Assembly (NCBI GenBank): GCA_903875575.1
Contig: CAIQWJ010000049.1
Location: 1 to 64,000 of the forward strand
Source of the DNA: an uncultured Acidobacteriia bacterium
Lineage (GTDB): Bacteria > Acidobacteriota > Terriglobia > Bryobacterales > Bryobacteraceae
Direction: 5' to 3'
Length of the DNA: 64,000 nucleotides
The translations under genes and the position numbers were made by a program. Shown here one piece after another: positions 45,450 through 54,057 of the stretch (position 1 is the stretch's first letter; each line of letters opens with the position of its first letter). The notes under the pieces were generated by a model. The model did not search any database, was not told the origin of the DNA, and was given only the letters and a program-made list of their open reading frames with translations.

Positions 45450-45812
45450 ATGAAGAAACTAATCGTGCTCCTGACAGCCATCCTCGCCTTCAGCCTGATG
45501 GCCTTTGCGGCGGAAGACGCCAACGGCAACTGGAAGACAACCATCGAAACCCCGAACGGCTCGCAGACCCAGACCTTCGCCCTGAAAGTGGACGCCGGCA
45601 AGGTGACTGGAACCATCGGCAGCGAAATGATGGGCAACCTCCAGATCGCCGACGGTAAGATCGAAGGCGACAAGATCTCCTTCTCCGTCAGTACAAACTT
45701 CGGAGCCATCCGCTACGCGGGCACCATCAGCGGCGACACCATGAAACTCACGCTCACCGTCGGCGATGGACAGTTCACCCTCGATATCGCAGCAACGCGA
45801 GTGAAAGCGTAA
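45450..45812 (+). CDS. Small secreted beta-strand protein
   Basis: A 120-residue protein with signal peptide MKKLIVLLTAILAFSLMAFA. The mature chain has alternating strands (NGNWKTTIETPNGSQTQTFA, GKVTGTIGSE, GKIEGDKISFSV, GTISGDTMKLTL), the same strand grammar as the proteins at 10646 and 45815. This indicates a family of secreted beta-barrel proteins of unknown role. It begins a four-gene run with 45815, the bicupin and DUF1080 protein. Confidence 0.88.
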   Translation: MKKLIVLLTAILAFSLMAFAAEDANGNWKTTIETPNGSQTQTFALKVDAGKVTGTIGSEMMGNLQIADGKIEGDKISFSVSTNFGAIRYAGTISGDTMKLTLTVGDGQFTLDIAATRVKA

Positions 45813-45814
45813 TC

Positions 45815-46225
45815 ATGATCCGAACTCTTGCCTTACTCTCCCTCGTCCTCGTCGGCCTGGTTGCCACCACGTCCTCCGCGTCCGCCCAGGCACCGGTCCC
45901 CGCGACGCCTGAAACCGCCGCCGCCTTCATTGGCGATTGGACTCTCTCCGCGCAGGGCGATCAGGGCCCCGCGCAATTTCAGTTGTCCCTGAAAACCGAA
46001 GCCGGCAAGGTCGTCGCGTCCGTTTCCATGGGCCAGGGAGGCCTGCCGATTACCGACATTGCACTCAACGGCAAGGCCCTTCTTCTCAGTTTCAACGTCG
46101 ACTATCAGGGTTCGCCGATCCCCACCGTTGCCACTCTCACACCAACAGGAGATAAATTTGCTGTGACGATCAGCTTTGCCGGTGGTGCGTATACGATGTC
46201 CGGCACCGCGGAAAAGAAGAAGTGA
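45815..46225 (+). CDS. Small secreted beta-strand protein
   Basis: A 136-residue protein with signal peptide ending SSASAQ. The mature part (FIGDWTLSAQGDQGPAQFQL, GKVVASVSMGQ, GDKFAVTISF) follows the strand grammar of the 45450 and 10646 proteins, although with low identity. ATG 45815 lies 2 bases after the preceding stop. Function unknown. Its stop overlaps the bicupin start (GTGA), so it is translationally coupled. Confidence 0.88.
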   Translation: MIRTLALLSLVLVGLVATTSSASAQAPVPATPETAAAFIGDWTLSAQGDQGPAQFQLSLKTEAGKVVASVSMGQGGLPITDIALNGKALLLSFNVDYQGSPIPTVATLTPTGDKFAVTISFAGGAYTMSGTAEKKK

Positions 46226-46869
46226 CCAGGCGCGACGGTTTGCTGCCTCTCATCGCTGCCGCGGTCATCGCGGCAGCGTTTGCAGTTGCCCAAACCGCCG
46301 TGCCGGTCGAACAGGAACCTCACCATCGCCTGACCTTCGAAAATCCATACGTCCGCGTGCTCAACGTCGACTTTCCCCCGGGTTACGTCAGCCTCTTCCA
46401 TACGCATTCTCTCGATAACGTCGGCGTCCGGCTCACGGAAAGCGTCACGCGGACGGACACGCTCGCCGCTCAGGGCGAATCGCAAACCTTCCCTGTCGGT
46501 CGCATCGCTTTCAACTCAGCGACTCCGCCCTACACTCATCGGGTTGTGAATACCGGCTCCAACGCAGTGCGAATTCTGGACGTCGAAATCGTCGGCGGTA
46601 TTGCAGTTCCAGGCGGTTCCGCTCGCGACGACGTGGCCGGCCACGAAGTCGTCATCGACAATGCCCACGTCCGCGTCACCCGCATCAGGCTTTCCGCCGG
46701 GCAATCGTTGCCTGCCCACACTCACCCTCATGGCTGGCTCACCATTGACGTCGTCGGGCCAAATGCAGGACACCTGGAGTGGCACGCACCCGCTGCCATC
46801 ACGCCGGTTGCCGGGAACCTGACGACATCGACAGAAATCGTCGAAGTCGAGCCAAAACCGCGTCTATGA
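46222..46869 (+). CDS. Exported bicupin protein
   Basis: A 215-residue protein with signal peptide LLPLIAAAVIAAAFAVAQ and two cupin units. The first has FHTHSLDNVGVRL and the second has PAHTHPHGWLTIDVVG, each with metal-binding histidines. Start GTG 46222 overlaps the previous stop; the stop overlaps the next start (ATGA). The double cupin fold binds a metal or small ligand; the specific role is unknown. Confidence 0.88.
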   Translation: MTRRDGLLPLIAAAVIAAAFAVAQTAVPVEQEPHHRLTFENPYVRVLNVDFPPGYVSLFHTHSLDNVGVRLTESVTRTDTLAAQGESQTFPVGRIAFNSATPPYTHRVVNTGSNAVRILDVEIVGGIAVPGGSARDDVAGHEVVIDNAHVRVTRIRLSAGQSLPAHTHPHGWLTIDVVGPNAGHLEWHAPAAITPVAGNLTTSTEIVEVEPKPRL

Positions 46870-47585
46870 CCCGAAGACGCTTCACCGCCGCCTGGGCTGC
46901 GCTCGCCGCCTTCCCTGCGGCGGCCCAAACCCACAACCGCCTCACCGAAGCCGAAACCCGCGAGGGCTGGCAATTACTCTTCGACGGCTCCACCACAAAC
47001 GGCTGGCTCGAAATTACAGGCAAACCCTTCCCCACCCATTCCTGGACTCTCGACGATGGCTGTCTCAAAGCCCTCGTCCGCCTTGACGGTTTTCAGGACA
47101 TCCGCACCGTCGATACCTTTCGCAATTTCGATCTTCGCTTCGACTGGAAGCTTCTCGAAGCGGGCAACTCCGGCGTGAAATACAAAATCCAGAAGGTGGA
47201 CGAGTTCATCAACGCCCAGGGCCGTCAGGCCCGCGCGCGCGGTCTGGAATATCAACTGGCGGACGACAAAGATCCCGATGCTGCCTCCGATCCCCGCCGT
47301 GTGGCAGGTTCTCTCTATTCCGTCATCGCCCCCTCGCCCCGCACCCCGCCCCGCATCGGCGAATTCAATCAGTCGCGCATCCTCGTCTCCGGCAAAAGCG
47401 TGGAACACTGGCTCAATGGCGTGAAAGTGGTCTCATTTGAAATCGACGCGCCTGAAGTAGAAAAACAACTCCGCTCCAATATGTCCGCCGACGATCTCGG
47501 CCCCGTCCACGAAGAAAGCCCCATCAGCTTCCAGAACCACTCCTCGGAGACCTGGTTCCGCAACGTCAAAATCCGTCGCCTGTAA
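46866..47585 (+). CDS. DUF1080 (3-keto-disaccharide hydrolase) domain protein
   Basis: A 239-residue exported protein. MTRRRFTAAWAALAAFPAAA looks like a Tat or Sec signal. The DUF1080 domain (laminin G-like beta sandwich) begins GWQLLFDGSTTNGWLEITG and ends with VKIRRL; NFDLRFDWKLLEAGNSGVKYK is the family core. Members act on or bind glycans; recent naming links them to 3-keto-disaccharide cleavage. ATG 46866 overlaps the bicupin stop by four bases, completing a four-gene operon. It is convergent with the next minus-strand gene. Confidence 0.92.
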   Translation: MTRRRFTAAWAALAAFPAAAQTHNRLTEAETREGWQLLFDGSTTNGWLEITGKPFPTHSWTLDDGCLKALVRLDGFQDIRTVDTFRNFDLRFDWKLLEAGNSGVKYKIQKVDEFINAQGRQARARGLEYQLADDKDPDAASDPRRVAGSLYSVIAPSPRTPPRIGEFNQSRILVSGKSVEHWLNGVKVVSFEIDAPEVEKQLRSNMSADDLGPVHEESPISFQNHSSETWFRNVKIRRL

Positions 47586-47591
47586 ACACCT

Positions 47592-49067
47592 TCAGCGCTG
47601 CAACGCCAGTTCCCGCCGCTCCTGGCATCCAAATAAATGCCGTCGCCGGATCACCTCCGCAATCTCACCCGGCACCATGGCATCCCACGAATCGTCTCCA
47701 TCCTGTATGCGTTTCAGTATGTCGCGCGAGAAGATATGAAGCACGCTGGCGTCGTAGTGCTCCACTTGCCGTATGCTGCCGCCTTTGACGATGTGCCGGT
47801 AAAGTGCCTCTACATTGTCCGGCATCGTTACATTCCCGGCCGTCGTCAATTCCCCGGTCGCCATATCGCGCAGCGGATACACATAAATCCGCAGATCCCG
47901 CGTAAACAGCTTCCCGAAGGCCTCCAGAATCCCGCCCTCCAGCCCATCGTAGAATCTGTCCCTGAATAGATCCTGCAGGCTTGAAACCCCCATGGTCAGC
48001 GCAATCGGCTCCGTCGTATACCGCGTCAGCCACGCCGCCAGCCGGTAGTACTCGAAGTAATCCGAAATCAACACCGTCTTGCCCGCTGCCGCCAGCATGT
48101 CCACGCGCGCCAGAAAATCGCTGAGGTCGATCTTCCCCGTCACCAGCAGATTCCGCATCGTGATTTCCATCAGATCCACAATCTGTACCGGCGATGCCCC
48201 CGGCTCCGGCGGCCGCTCCTTCGTCAACTCCGCGGCAAACTGCTGGTGTGCGCACTCCAGCATGTCGATATTGACCCGCGTCACCGGCCGGAAACTCCCG
48301 CGCTCCACCAGTACCGGCCGCTTCCTTAACACCTCCGAGGGCTGCAGCACCGTGCCTGAAGGTCCGAACATCGCCGCGCTGCTCAGCCCCAGTTGCACCA
48401 GACGCAGGCTCATCACGCGGTTATCCACGTGGCGGAATTCGATCCCCGAAAACTCCACCATGTCGATCTCAATCCGGTCCGTGGTCAGATTATCCAGCAG
48501 CGATTCCAGCATCTGCTCCGGTTTGTGGTGCAGAAAGCATGCCGCATAAAGCAAATTGACACCGACAATCCCGAGCGCCTCCTGCTGCAGACTGTTCTCG
48601 TGATCCAACATACGGACGTGGATCAGTATCTGACTGTCCTCATCCCGCGGGTGCGCCTGATACTTGACTCCCATCCAGCCATGGCATTCGTTCGTCCCGT
48701 GAAAATTCCGCGCCGAAACCGTATCCGCGAATACAAAAAACGCCGTCGTATCGCCGCGCATCGGCCTCAGGCGTTCCAGATTCAGCTTGTGCTCCAGGTC
48801 CAGCATGCTCTGCAGCCGCTCGCGCGAAACATACCGCTTACAGCGCCCATAAATCGCGTCGCTGACCGCCATGTCATACGCTGAAATCGACTTCGAGATC
48901 GACCCCGCCGCCGCGCCCACGCGGAAAAACCAGCGTGCCACTTCCTGCCCGGCCCCGATCTCCGCAAACGTGCCATAACGTGCCGAATCCAGATTGATTC
49001 GCAGCGCCTTCTCGCGCGTGCTGAGCTCCACTGCTTTGTCTGTGCTGATCGTGGTTGACGAATTCAC
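47592..49067 (-). CDS. Conserved protein of unknown function (TonB-unrelated, sometimes annotated as a nicotinate-nucleotide adenylyltransferase)
   Basis: A 491-residue soluble protein with a strongly conserved N-terminal core (LRINLDSARYGTFAEIGAGQ, RWFFRVGAAAGSISKSISAYD, RVSRERLQSML-like). I recognise the family, found in many bacteria, but no reaction can be read from sequence; databases variously label it as a nicotinate-nucleotide adenylyltransferase. A catalytic His/Asp-type site is not obvious. Start GTG 49067; its upstream sequence lacks a clear Shine-Dalgarno. The stop lies 6 bases from the DUF1080 stop. Confidence 0.8.
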   Translation of the reverse strand: MNSSTTISTDKAVELSTREKALRINLDSARYGTFAEIGAGQEVARWFFRVGAAAGSISKSISAYDMAVSDAIYGRCKRYVSRERLQSMLDLEHKLNLERLRPMRGDTTAFFVFADTVSARNFHGTNECHGWMGVKYQAHPRDEDSQILIHVRMLDHENSLQQEALGIVGVNLLYAACFLHHKPEQMLESLLDNLTTDRIEIDMVEFSGIEFRHVDNRVMSLRLVQLGLSSAAMFGPSGTVLQPSEVLRKRPVLVERGSFRPVTRVNIDMLECAHQQFAAELTKERPPEPGASPVQIVDLMEITMRNLLVTGKIDLSDFLARVDMLAAAGKTVLISDYFEYYRLAAWLTRYTTEPIALTMGVSSLQDLFRDRFYDGLEGGILEAFGKLFTRDLRIYVYPLRDMATGELTTAGNVTMPDNVEALYRHIVKGGSIRQVEHYDASVLHIFSRDILKRIQDGDDSWDAMVPGEIAEVIRRRHLFGCQERRELALQR

Positions 49068-49185
49068 TTATTGCTTATCGGCTGCCGCGGCGGAAATTTC
49101 AGGCCATCCGGAAAAACGTCCTGCCAGGCATCCGTCGGGCAATACCCCCCGACGTCTCCGGTACCCCCTCAGTAGAAGACCAAAT

Positions 49186-49713
49186 CTACCCCCGCCCGAT
49201 CTCCGTCGAATCACCCGTCCCGTGATCCTGAATCTGGAATCGCAGGAATTCGTGTATCGCCCGCAACGCTGCGGGATTCTTCGTGAAAATCCGCACTCGG
49301 CCGCCGCGCGTCGTGTTTTCGAACCGGTAGCCAATCTGACTGCTCTTTTGCTTCATGACAGCGACGCCCGGCGGCACCTGCTCGTGAATCAACATCGGCG
49401 CGTCGAAATTTCCGACAGCAAACATCTTCGCGATGTGCCCCAGATGCATGCGAATCTGATCCCGGCTTTCAATGTCTCCGGCATCTTTGGCCTCTACCTG
49501 AATACTGCCGCCGTCTTTTGCCAGCAGGAAGTGATGCGTAGTCTTCTTATGCGAAAAGCCCATCGCTTCGTCGCCCCGCTGATTGACGCCCACCCGGTGG
49601 CCCGTTCCAGCCATCGCTCCCATGTGCTGTTCGGCCATAGAGCCCGGCACGTTCTGTTGCGCTGTCAGAATTCCGGCCACACCAACGACCAGCAATGCGG
49701 ATTTTAGTCTCAT
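49186..49713 (-). CDS. Exported conserved protein, function unknown
   Basis: A 175-residue protein with signal peptide LKSALLVVGVAGILTAQ. The mature part includes MAEQHMGAMAGTGHR, GFSHKKTTHHFLLAKDGGSIQV, IRMHLGHIAKMFAVGNFDAPM and a C-terminal FENTTRGGRVRIFT. Many Met and His residues near the N-terminus suggest metal binding, but this is conjecture. Start ATG 49713 has AAGG upstream. The 118-base gap to the next gene (49068-49185) holds no gene. Confidence 0.8.
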   Translation of the reverse strand: MRLKSALLVVGVAGILTAQQNVPGSMAEQHMGAMAGTGHRVGVNQRGDEAMGFSHKKTTHHFLLAKDGGSIQVEAKDAGDIESRDQIRMHLGHIAKMFAVGNFDAPMLIHEQVPPGVAVMKQKSSQIGYRFENTTRGGRVRIFTKNPAALRAIHEFLRFQIQDHGTGDSTEIGRG

Positions 49714-49741
49714 AGCCTTATGATGTTCACACGCAGCCACG

Positions 49742-50134
49742 TCAGGCGACTGGGAAAAATTTCCGCAGCGCCTCCGCGAATTCACCGCCGTCCGCCGTCG
49801 CGCCGCCGAATAACTCCATGCACGACCGGAACTTTACATTGTCCGGTGTACCAAAAATCTCGTCCACTGTCCGCCCCTTAATCGCATTCACCAGCTGTGT
49901 GCACTCCCGTAATCTCGGCCCCAGCACCGGGTGCAGCAAATACGCCTCGGCCTCCGCCTGCGATGCAATCCCATACCGCGTCGCCATCGCACTCTGCCCC
50001 AGCCCGCGCATCTGCGGAAACACGAACCACATCCAGTGCGTCTCCTTCCGCCCGCCCCGCAGTTCCCCGCACACTCGCGCATAAACCGGGTCCTGCGCCT
50101 CTACAAAACGCCCCAAGTCGAAAGGATCCTGCAT
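49742..50134 (-). CDS. DUF1810-family protein
   Basis: A 130-residue cytoplasmic protein: DPFDLGRFVEAQDPVYARV, THWMWFVFPQMRGLG, YGIASQAEAEAYLLHPVLG and FFPVA mark DUF1810, a small all-alpha family of unknown function. Start ATG 50134 lies one base after the MFS stop, making it the last gene of the operon that also codes for the split PEP-synthase-like pair and exporter. Confidence 0.92.
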   Translation of the reverse strand: MQDPFDLGRFVEAQDPVYARVCGELRGGRKETHWMWFVFPQMRGLGQSAMATRYGIASQAEAEAYLLHPVLGPRLRECTQLVNAIKGRTVDEIFGTPDNVKFRSCMELFGGATADGGEFAEALRKFFPVA

Positions 50135-50135
50135 G

Positions 50136-51512
50136 TCAGTCTTTCTTCAACGCCCGCGCCGGCAACAACACCGAAAGCGCCGCCGCCACCACCAAGGCCC
50201 CGGCATAAACGAACACCGGCCGCTGGTGCGATGCCACACTCGTCGGTTGCACCAGCAGCACCCCCAACGTAGTTGTCCCCGCCACCCCACCGACATACCG
50301 CATCGTCGAAAGCATCCCGCCCGCCATCCCGGATTGCTCACGCCCCACCGTGCTCATGGAAGCCGCCTGCGCCGGTGGCGACGTTATTCCAACTCCCAGC
50401 CCGATCAGCAACAGCCCAGGCATCACTTCCACCGGCAGGTGGACCGCCTGCAAATCCCGGAACCACCACAACCCCGCCAGCCCGAACAGTGAACCGCAGA
50501 GCGTCTGCACCCTTGGCCCCACCTTCGCCGTCAGTCGACCCGCCACAACTGACCCGACCACCATCGCCAGCGTCAGCGCCAGCAACGCCTGGCCCGTAGC
50601 CCGTGCCCCGGTGTGCCGTACTTTATCGAAGAACACCGGCATCTGAAACAGCAGCGGATACATCGCCATGTTTTGCAGCGCAATGATCGTGCCCCCGCCG
50701 AAAAACGCCCCATGCCGCAGCAACGAAAAATCCACCACCGGCGATGCCGCTATTCGCTCCCGAAACGGAAACACAGCCAGCAGCACCGCGCCTCCACCGC
50801 CCAGCCACCACGCCGTCTCACCGGTGAGCCGTAGCGCCACAATCACCAGCGTCAGTCCTCCGGCCAGCAGCACGCTGCCAGGCCAGTCGAACGGCTGCCG
50901 CTTCTCCGCTGCCTGCGCCTTCGTGAACATCCCGCGCGACCGCATCACCAGCAGCAACGATACCGCTACCACCGGCAGGTTCGCGCCGAACACGGCCCGC
51001 CATCCGAAACGCTCCGTCAGTTCTCCGCCCAGCAGCGGACCGATCGCCGCCGCCATGCCGAGGCATGCCCCCAATAATCCGAACACCTGCGTGCGCTTCT
51101 CCGCCGGAGTCTGATTCCGCAGAATAGCCATCGTTGCCGGCACCGTGCACGCGCCGCCCGAAGCCATCAGCACCCGAGCCATCGCCAGCAAATGCACCTC
51201 GCCCGCCACCACCCCAAAAATTGACCCCGTCAGCACCAGCGACAGCCCCACCATCAGCGCCCGCCCGTGGCCGATCAGATCGCCCAGCTTCCCGCCAGGG
51301 CTCTGCAACGCTATGCTTGCGATCAGATAACTCGAAACCAGCCACGGCGTCAGTTCCGAAATGCTCGCACCAAGGTCATGCCCGATCCGCGGCAGCGCCA
51401 CCGCGATCATCGTGCTTCCCAGCGGTGCCAGCGCGGCCGCCAGCAGCATCCCCGTCAACGCGGCCGGAGGCAACCCCGCTTGCCTGTCTGTTGAACCCTC
51501 GGCAACGTTCAT
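50136..51512 (-). CDS. MFS drug exporter, DHA2/EmrB-QacA type
   Basis: A 458-residue membrane protein with about 14 helices. It begins LTGMLLAAALAPLGSTMIAVALPRIGHDLGA and has LLGACLGMAAAIGPLLGGEL (motif C of drug:H+ antiporters). Start ATG 51512 overlaps the stop of the ATP-grasp gene (TGATG), so the two are translationally coupled; an upstream start at 51566 would lie inside that gene. Export of a drug or drug-like product is inferred from family and context. Confidence 0.92.
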   Translation of the reverse strand: MNVAEGSTDRQAGLPPAALTGMLLAAALAPLGSTMIAVALPRIGHDLGASISELTPWLVSSYLIASIALQSPGGKLGDLIGHGRALMVGLSLVLTGSIFGVVAGEVHLLAMARVLMASGGACTVPATMAILRNQTPAEKRTQVFGLLGACLGMAAAIGPLLGGELTERFGWRAVFGANLPVVAVSLLLVMRSRGMFTKAQAAEKRQPFDWPGSVLLAGGLTLVIVALRLTGETAWWLGGGGAVLLAVFPFRERIAASPVVDFSLLRHGAFFGGGTIIALQNMAMYPLLFQMPVFFDKVRHTGARATGQALLALTLAMVVGSVVAGRLTAKVGPRVQTLCGSLFGLAGLWWFRDLQAVHLPVEVMPGLLLIGLGVGITSPPAQAASMSTVGREQSGMAGGMLSTMRYVGGVAGTTTLGVLLVQPTSVASHQRPVFVYAGALVVAAALSVLLPARALKKD

Positions 51513-52351
51513 CAGGACGCCAACGCCTTCTCTTCCATGTGGCGGTTTCGCGTCATCGCCCGGCATTGCAATAGATACAACCTGCCCCGCGCAAACGCGA
51601 ACTCAATGTCGACCCCTTCGCCAAAGCGTGCCTCACACCGTGTCGCCAGACCATGCAGTTCCGCCAGCATTGCATCGTTCAGGCACAGCGCGTTCACCAG
51701 TTCCGGTGCCACCGCCTCCTCTCGAACGCCGCCTTCCGGGCTCCCGCACAGCGCGATGTCCTTCTCTCCCGCCGTGCACCGCAGTACGCGACCCTGCCCA
51801 TCCAGCGCGTAGTTATCCGGCACCACAAGGCCGCCCACCACCGCTTCACCCAAGCCCCATGCCGCTTCAATCACGCGCTCATCGGCGCCAGAAATCGGAT
51901 TCCTCGTAAACATCACGCCCGCGCAATCCGGCTCAATCATGCGTTGTACTACCACGCCGATCTGCGGCTTCTCATCCATCCCCATCTTCCGCCGATAAGC
52001 CCGTGCCGATTCCGTATATGCCGATTCCCGTACGCTCAGCACGGCCTCCGCCACCTGATCCTCATAGCGAACGTTCAGCAGCGTAATGTGCTGCCCCGCA
52101 AAGCTGGCATCTTCGGAATCTTCGCCGATTGCCGAAGACCGCACCGCGCAAGGTCCGCCCAACCCGGCGAATACGCTCCTGAGATCTCGCACCGCCCCCG
52201 CGTTGCCGTCAAAAACCGCCTCCACATATTCCGCCGAAAGCGCAAACCCAGGCGGCACCGGCAGCCCCGCACCAAGCGACCTCGCCAGAGACGATGCCTT
52301 GCCCCCAAACTCCCCTTCGTCAAACGCTTCCTCCAGCGGAACAGGCCTCAA
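51512..52351 (-). CDS. PEP/pyruvate-binding ATP-grasp domain protein (PEP synthase/rifampin phosphotransferase N-terminal part)
   Basis: A 279-residue PPDK_N-type ATP-grasp domain. It begins LEEAFDEGEFGGKASSLARS with GLPVPPGFALS; ATP-grasp motifs include CAVRSSAIGEDSEDASFAGQ, VVVQRMIEPDCAGVMFTRNP and EAAWGLGEAVVGG; it ends FAFARGRLYLLQCR. In PEP synthase, PPDK and rifampin phosphotransferase this domain is fused to a swivelling His domain; here the His domain is in the previous gene. Start TTG 52351 overlaps that gene's stop (TTGA). Together the pair has 848 residues, near a full-length rifampin phosphotransferase. Confidence 0.9.
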   Translation of the reverse strand: MRPVPLEEAFDEGEFGGKASSLARSLGAGLPVPPGFALSAEYVEAVFDGNAGAVRDLRSVFAGLGGPCAVRSSAIGEDSEDASFAGQHITLLNVRYEDQVAEAVLSVRESAYTESARAYRRKMGMDEKPQIGVVVQRMIEPDCAGVMFTRNPISGADERVIEAAWGLGEAVVGGLVVPDNYALDGQGRVLRCTAGEKDIALCGSPEGGVREEAVAPELVNALCLNDAMLAELHGLATRCEARFGEGVDIEFAFARGRLYLLQCRAMTRNRHMEEKALAS

Positions 52352-54057
52352 AGAACAGCCTCCAGCAACTCCACCTCGCCCTTATCGCCATTTACCCGCA
52401 CCCGCGCGCCATCCGGAAACATCACCGTCGCCTCGCGCGTCGCCACCACTGCCGGTATCCCGTATTCGCGCGCCACAATTGCGGCATGCGAAAGCTGCCC
52501 GCCGCGATCCGTCACAATCGCCCCCAGCAGCGGCAGCACCACATTAAACGACGGACTCGTATTCCGCGTCACCAGCACATCTCCCTGCTGGAGTCGGTTG
52601 AAATCCTCCGGCCCGTTCACGATTCGTGCCGTGCCTTCATAGATCCCCGGGTGCACAGGCAGGCCTGTTACAATTTTTCGCGCCGACTCCTCCGCCGATG
52701 GTGCCACCGTCGGCGGTTCCGGCACGTGAAAGATGTTAAACAGGATCGCGTCAATGGCCCGCGCATTCGCCCTGCCCTTCATCGGCAGCCATTCCACCGG
52801 AGGCGGCCCGCCTGGCGGCATACCCAGCCACTTCGGCGCGTCCGCCACCGTCTTCGTCGTGCGCCACGTCTGCCGGCGACGCAGTTCGGTTACGACGGGT
52901 CCTTTACCGCCCTGCAGCATTTCTACAATTTCATCGTGACTCGCGTCAATTGCCAGTTCCGCATCCGGCAGGACGCCGTGCGCCGCCAGGCGACGCCCCG
53001 CTCCCAGAATCGCGCGCCGCGCCAGCCCCATTCCCCAGGTGTCGTTGTAAATGCCGCGCTCATCCCGCAGGCGGTTGATGAAGCGCGCTTCCTCCAGCAA
53101 GTCGTCGAACTGCGCCCGCTTATCCGCGGGTACCTTTGTCCTTAGCGCGTCCCGCCGTTTTGCAAAATCCGCATCCCGATCCACCTTGCCCGACGATCCG
53201 AACATCGTGCCCAGCAGCATCTCCGGCATCTCCAGCGCGCATTTGTCGCCCACGTCGTAACCCGTCACCACCCGGTAGCCGACCTCATCCAGAAACTCCT
53301 GCAGCGGTTCCGCAATCCCTCCCTTCTGCTTCAATTCTTCAAGGACATCTTTTGCCGCGCGCCCTCGGACGCTAGCCACTGTAATCCCCTTTTCCTGAAG
53401 CGCCGTCTGCAATCGAGCCAGTGGCTCCGTCCCCACGCCTCGTGACACCGGAGCCGACCCCTTCAGGACTCCGAGCACCTCCCCTGCCGACAGGCCTGTC
53501 CAGCGCTGCACTTCTGCCAGGAAATGCCCCACAGGAAAACAGCAGGGCACCGTGAAAATATGGTGCCGATAAACCATCTCACCCGCGTTCTCCCGGACCT
53601 TTCCCAGATAGGCGACGTATTCCGCGTTGTTCAGCGTGGCGAGGTGTGTGTTCTGCAGCTTTCGATTGCGTGCGATCGAATCCGGCTTGACCTCTTCGTC
53701 CCACCGACGCAGATCGTCCCGCCAAAGCTTTTTCTCGAAAACCCCGGGCCCCGCCGCAATCCGCCGACGGATTTCGGGATTGACCCGCGCGAACAACTGG
53801 AACAGGAGCTTCGGTGGCGGCCCCGACGCGTTCTCTGGCGCGCCCACCGCCATGGCCTTCATGTAACAGAAGTCGTTGACAATCGCAGCCCGAAAACAGT
53901 CCAGCAACAGGCCATACCGTTTGGTGCCTTCGCTGAAGCCCTTCGAAAACTGCCCCGGAAAAATCGCGCTCACGTATCGTGTGAGGGGCCTCGCAAAGTG
54001 TGTCTCTTCCAGTTCCCAGGACCCAGGCCCTGGAGTCTTGAATTCAATGTTGGCCAT
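52348..54057 (-). CDS. PEP-utilising enzyme with swivelling His domain (PEP synthase/rifampin phosphotransferase C-terminal part)
   Basis: A 569-residue protein that starts WELEETHFARPLTRYVSAIF, like the drug-binding/central domain of PEP-utilising enzymes, and ends with the phosphohistidine domain DRGGQLSHAAIVAREYGIPA, with His524 as the phosphoryl carrier. Residues 40-440 are mainly helical. Start ATG 54057 follows GGGGAGGG. With the ATP-grasp partner (next gene) it would form a complete phosphotransferase acting on an unknown acceptor, possibly an antibiotic or a natural product. Confidence 0.88.
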   Translation of the reverse strand: MANIEFKTPGPGSWELEETHFARPLTRYVSAIFPGQFSKGFSEGTKRYGLLLDCFRAAIVNDFCYMKAMAVGAPENASGPPPKLLFQLFARVNPEIRRRIAAGPGVFEKKLWRDDLRRWDEEVKPDSIARNRKLQNTHLATLNNAEYVAYLGKVRENAGEMVYRHHIFTVPCCFPVGHFLAEVQRWTGLSAGEVLGVLKGSAPVSRGVGTEPLARLQTALQEKGITVASVRGRAAKDVLEELKQKGGIAEPLQEFLDEVGYRVVTGYDVGDKCALEMPEMLLGTMFGSSGKVDRDADFAKRRDALRTKVPADKRAQFDDLLEEARFINRLRDERGIYNDTWGMGLARRAILGAGRRLAAHGVLPDAELAIDASHDEIVEMLQGGKGPVVTELRRRQTWRTTKTVADAPKWLGMPPGGPPPVEWLPMKGRANARAIDAILFNIFHVPEPPTVAPSAEESARKIVTGLPVHPGIYEGTARIVNGPEDFNRLQQGDVLVTRNTSPSFNVVLPLLGAIVTDRGGQLSHAAIVAREYGIPAVVATREATVMFPDGARVRVNGDKGEVELLEAVL

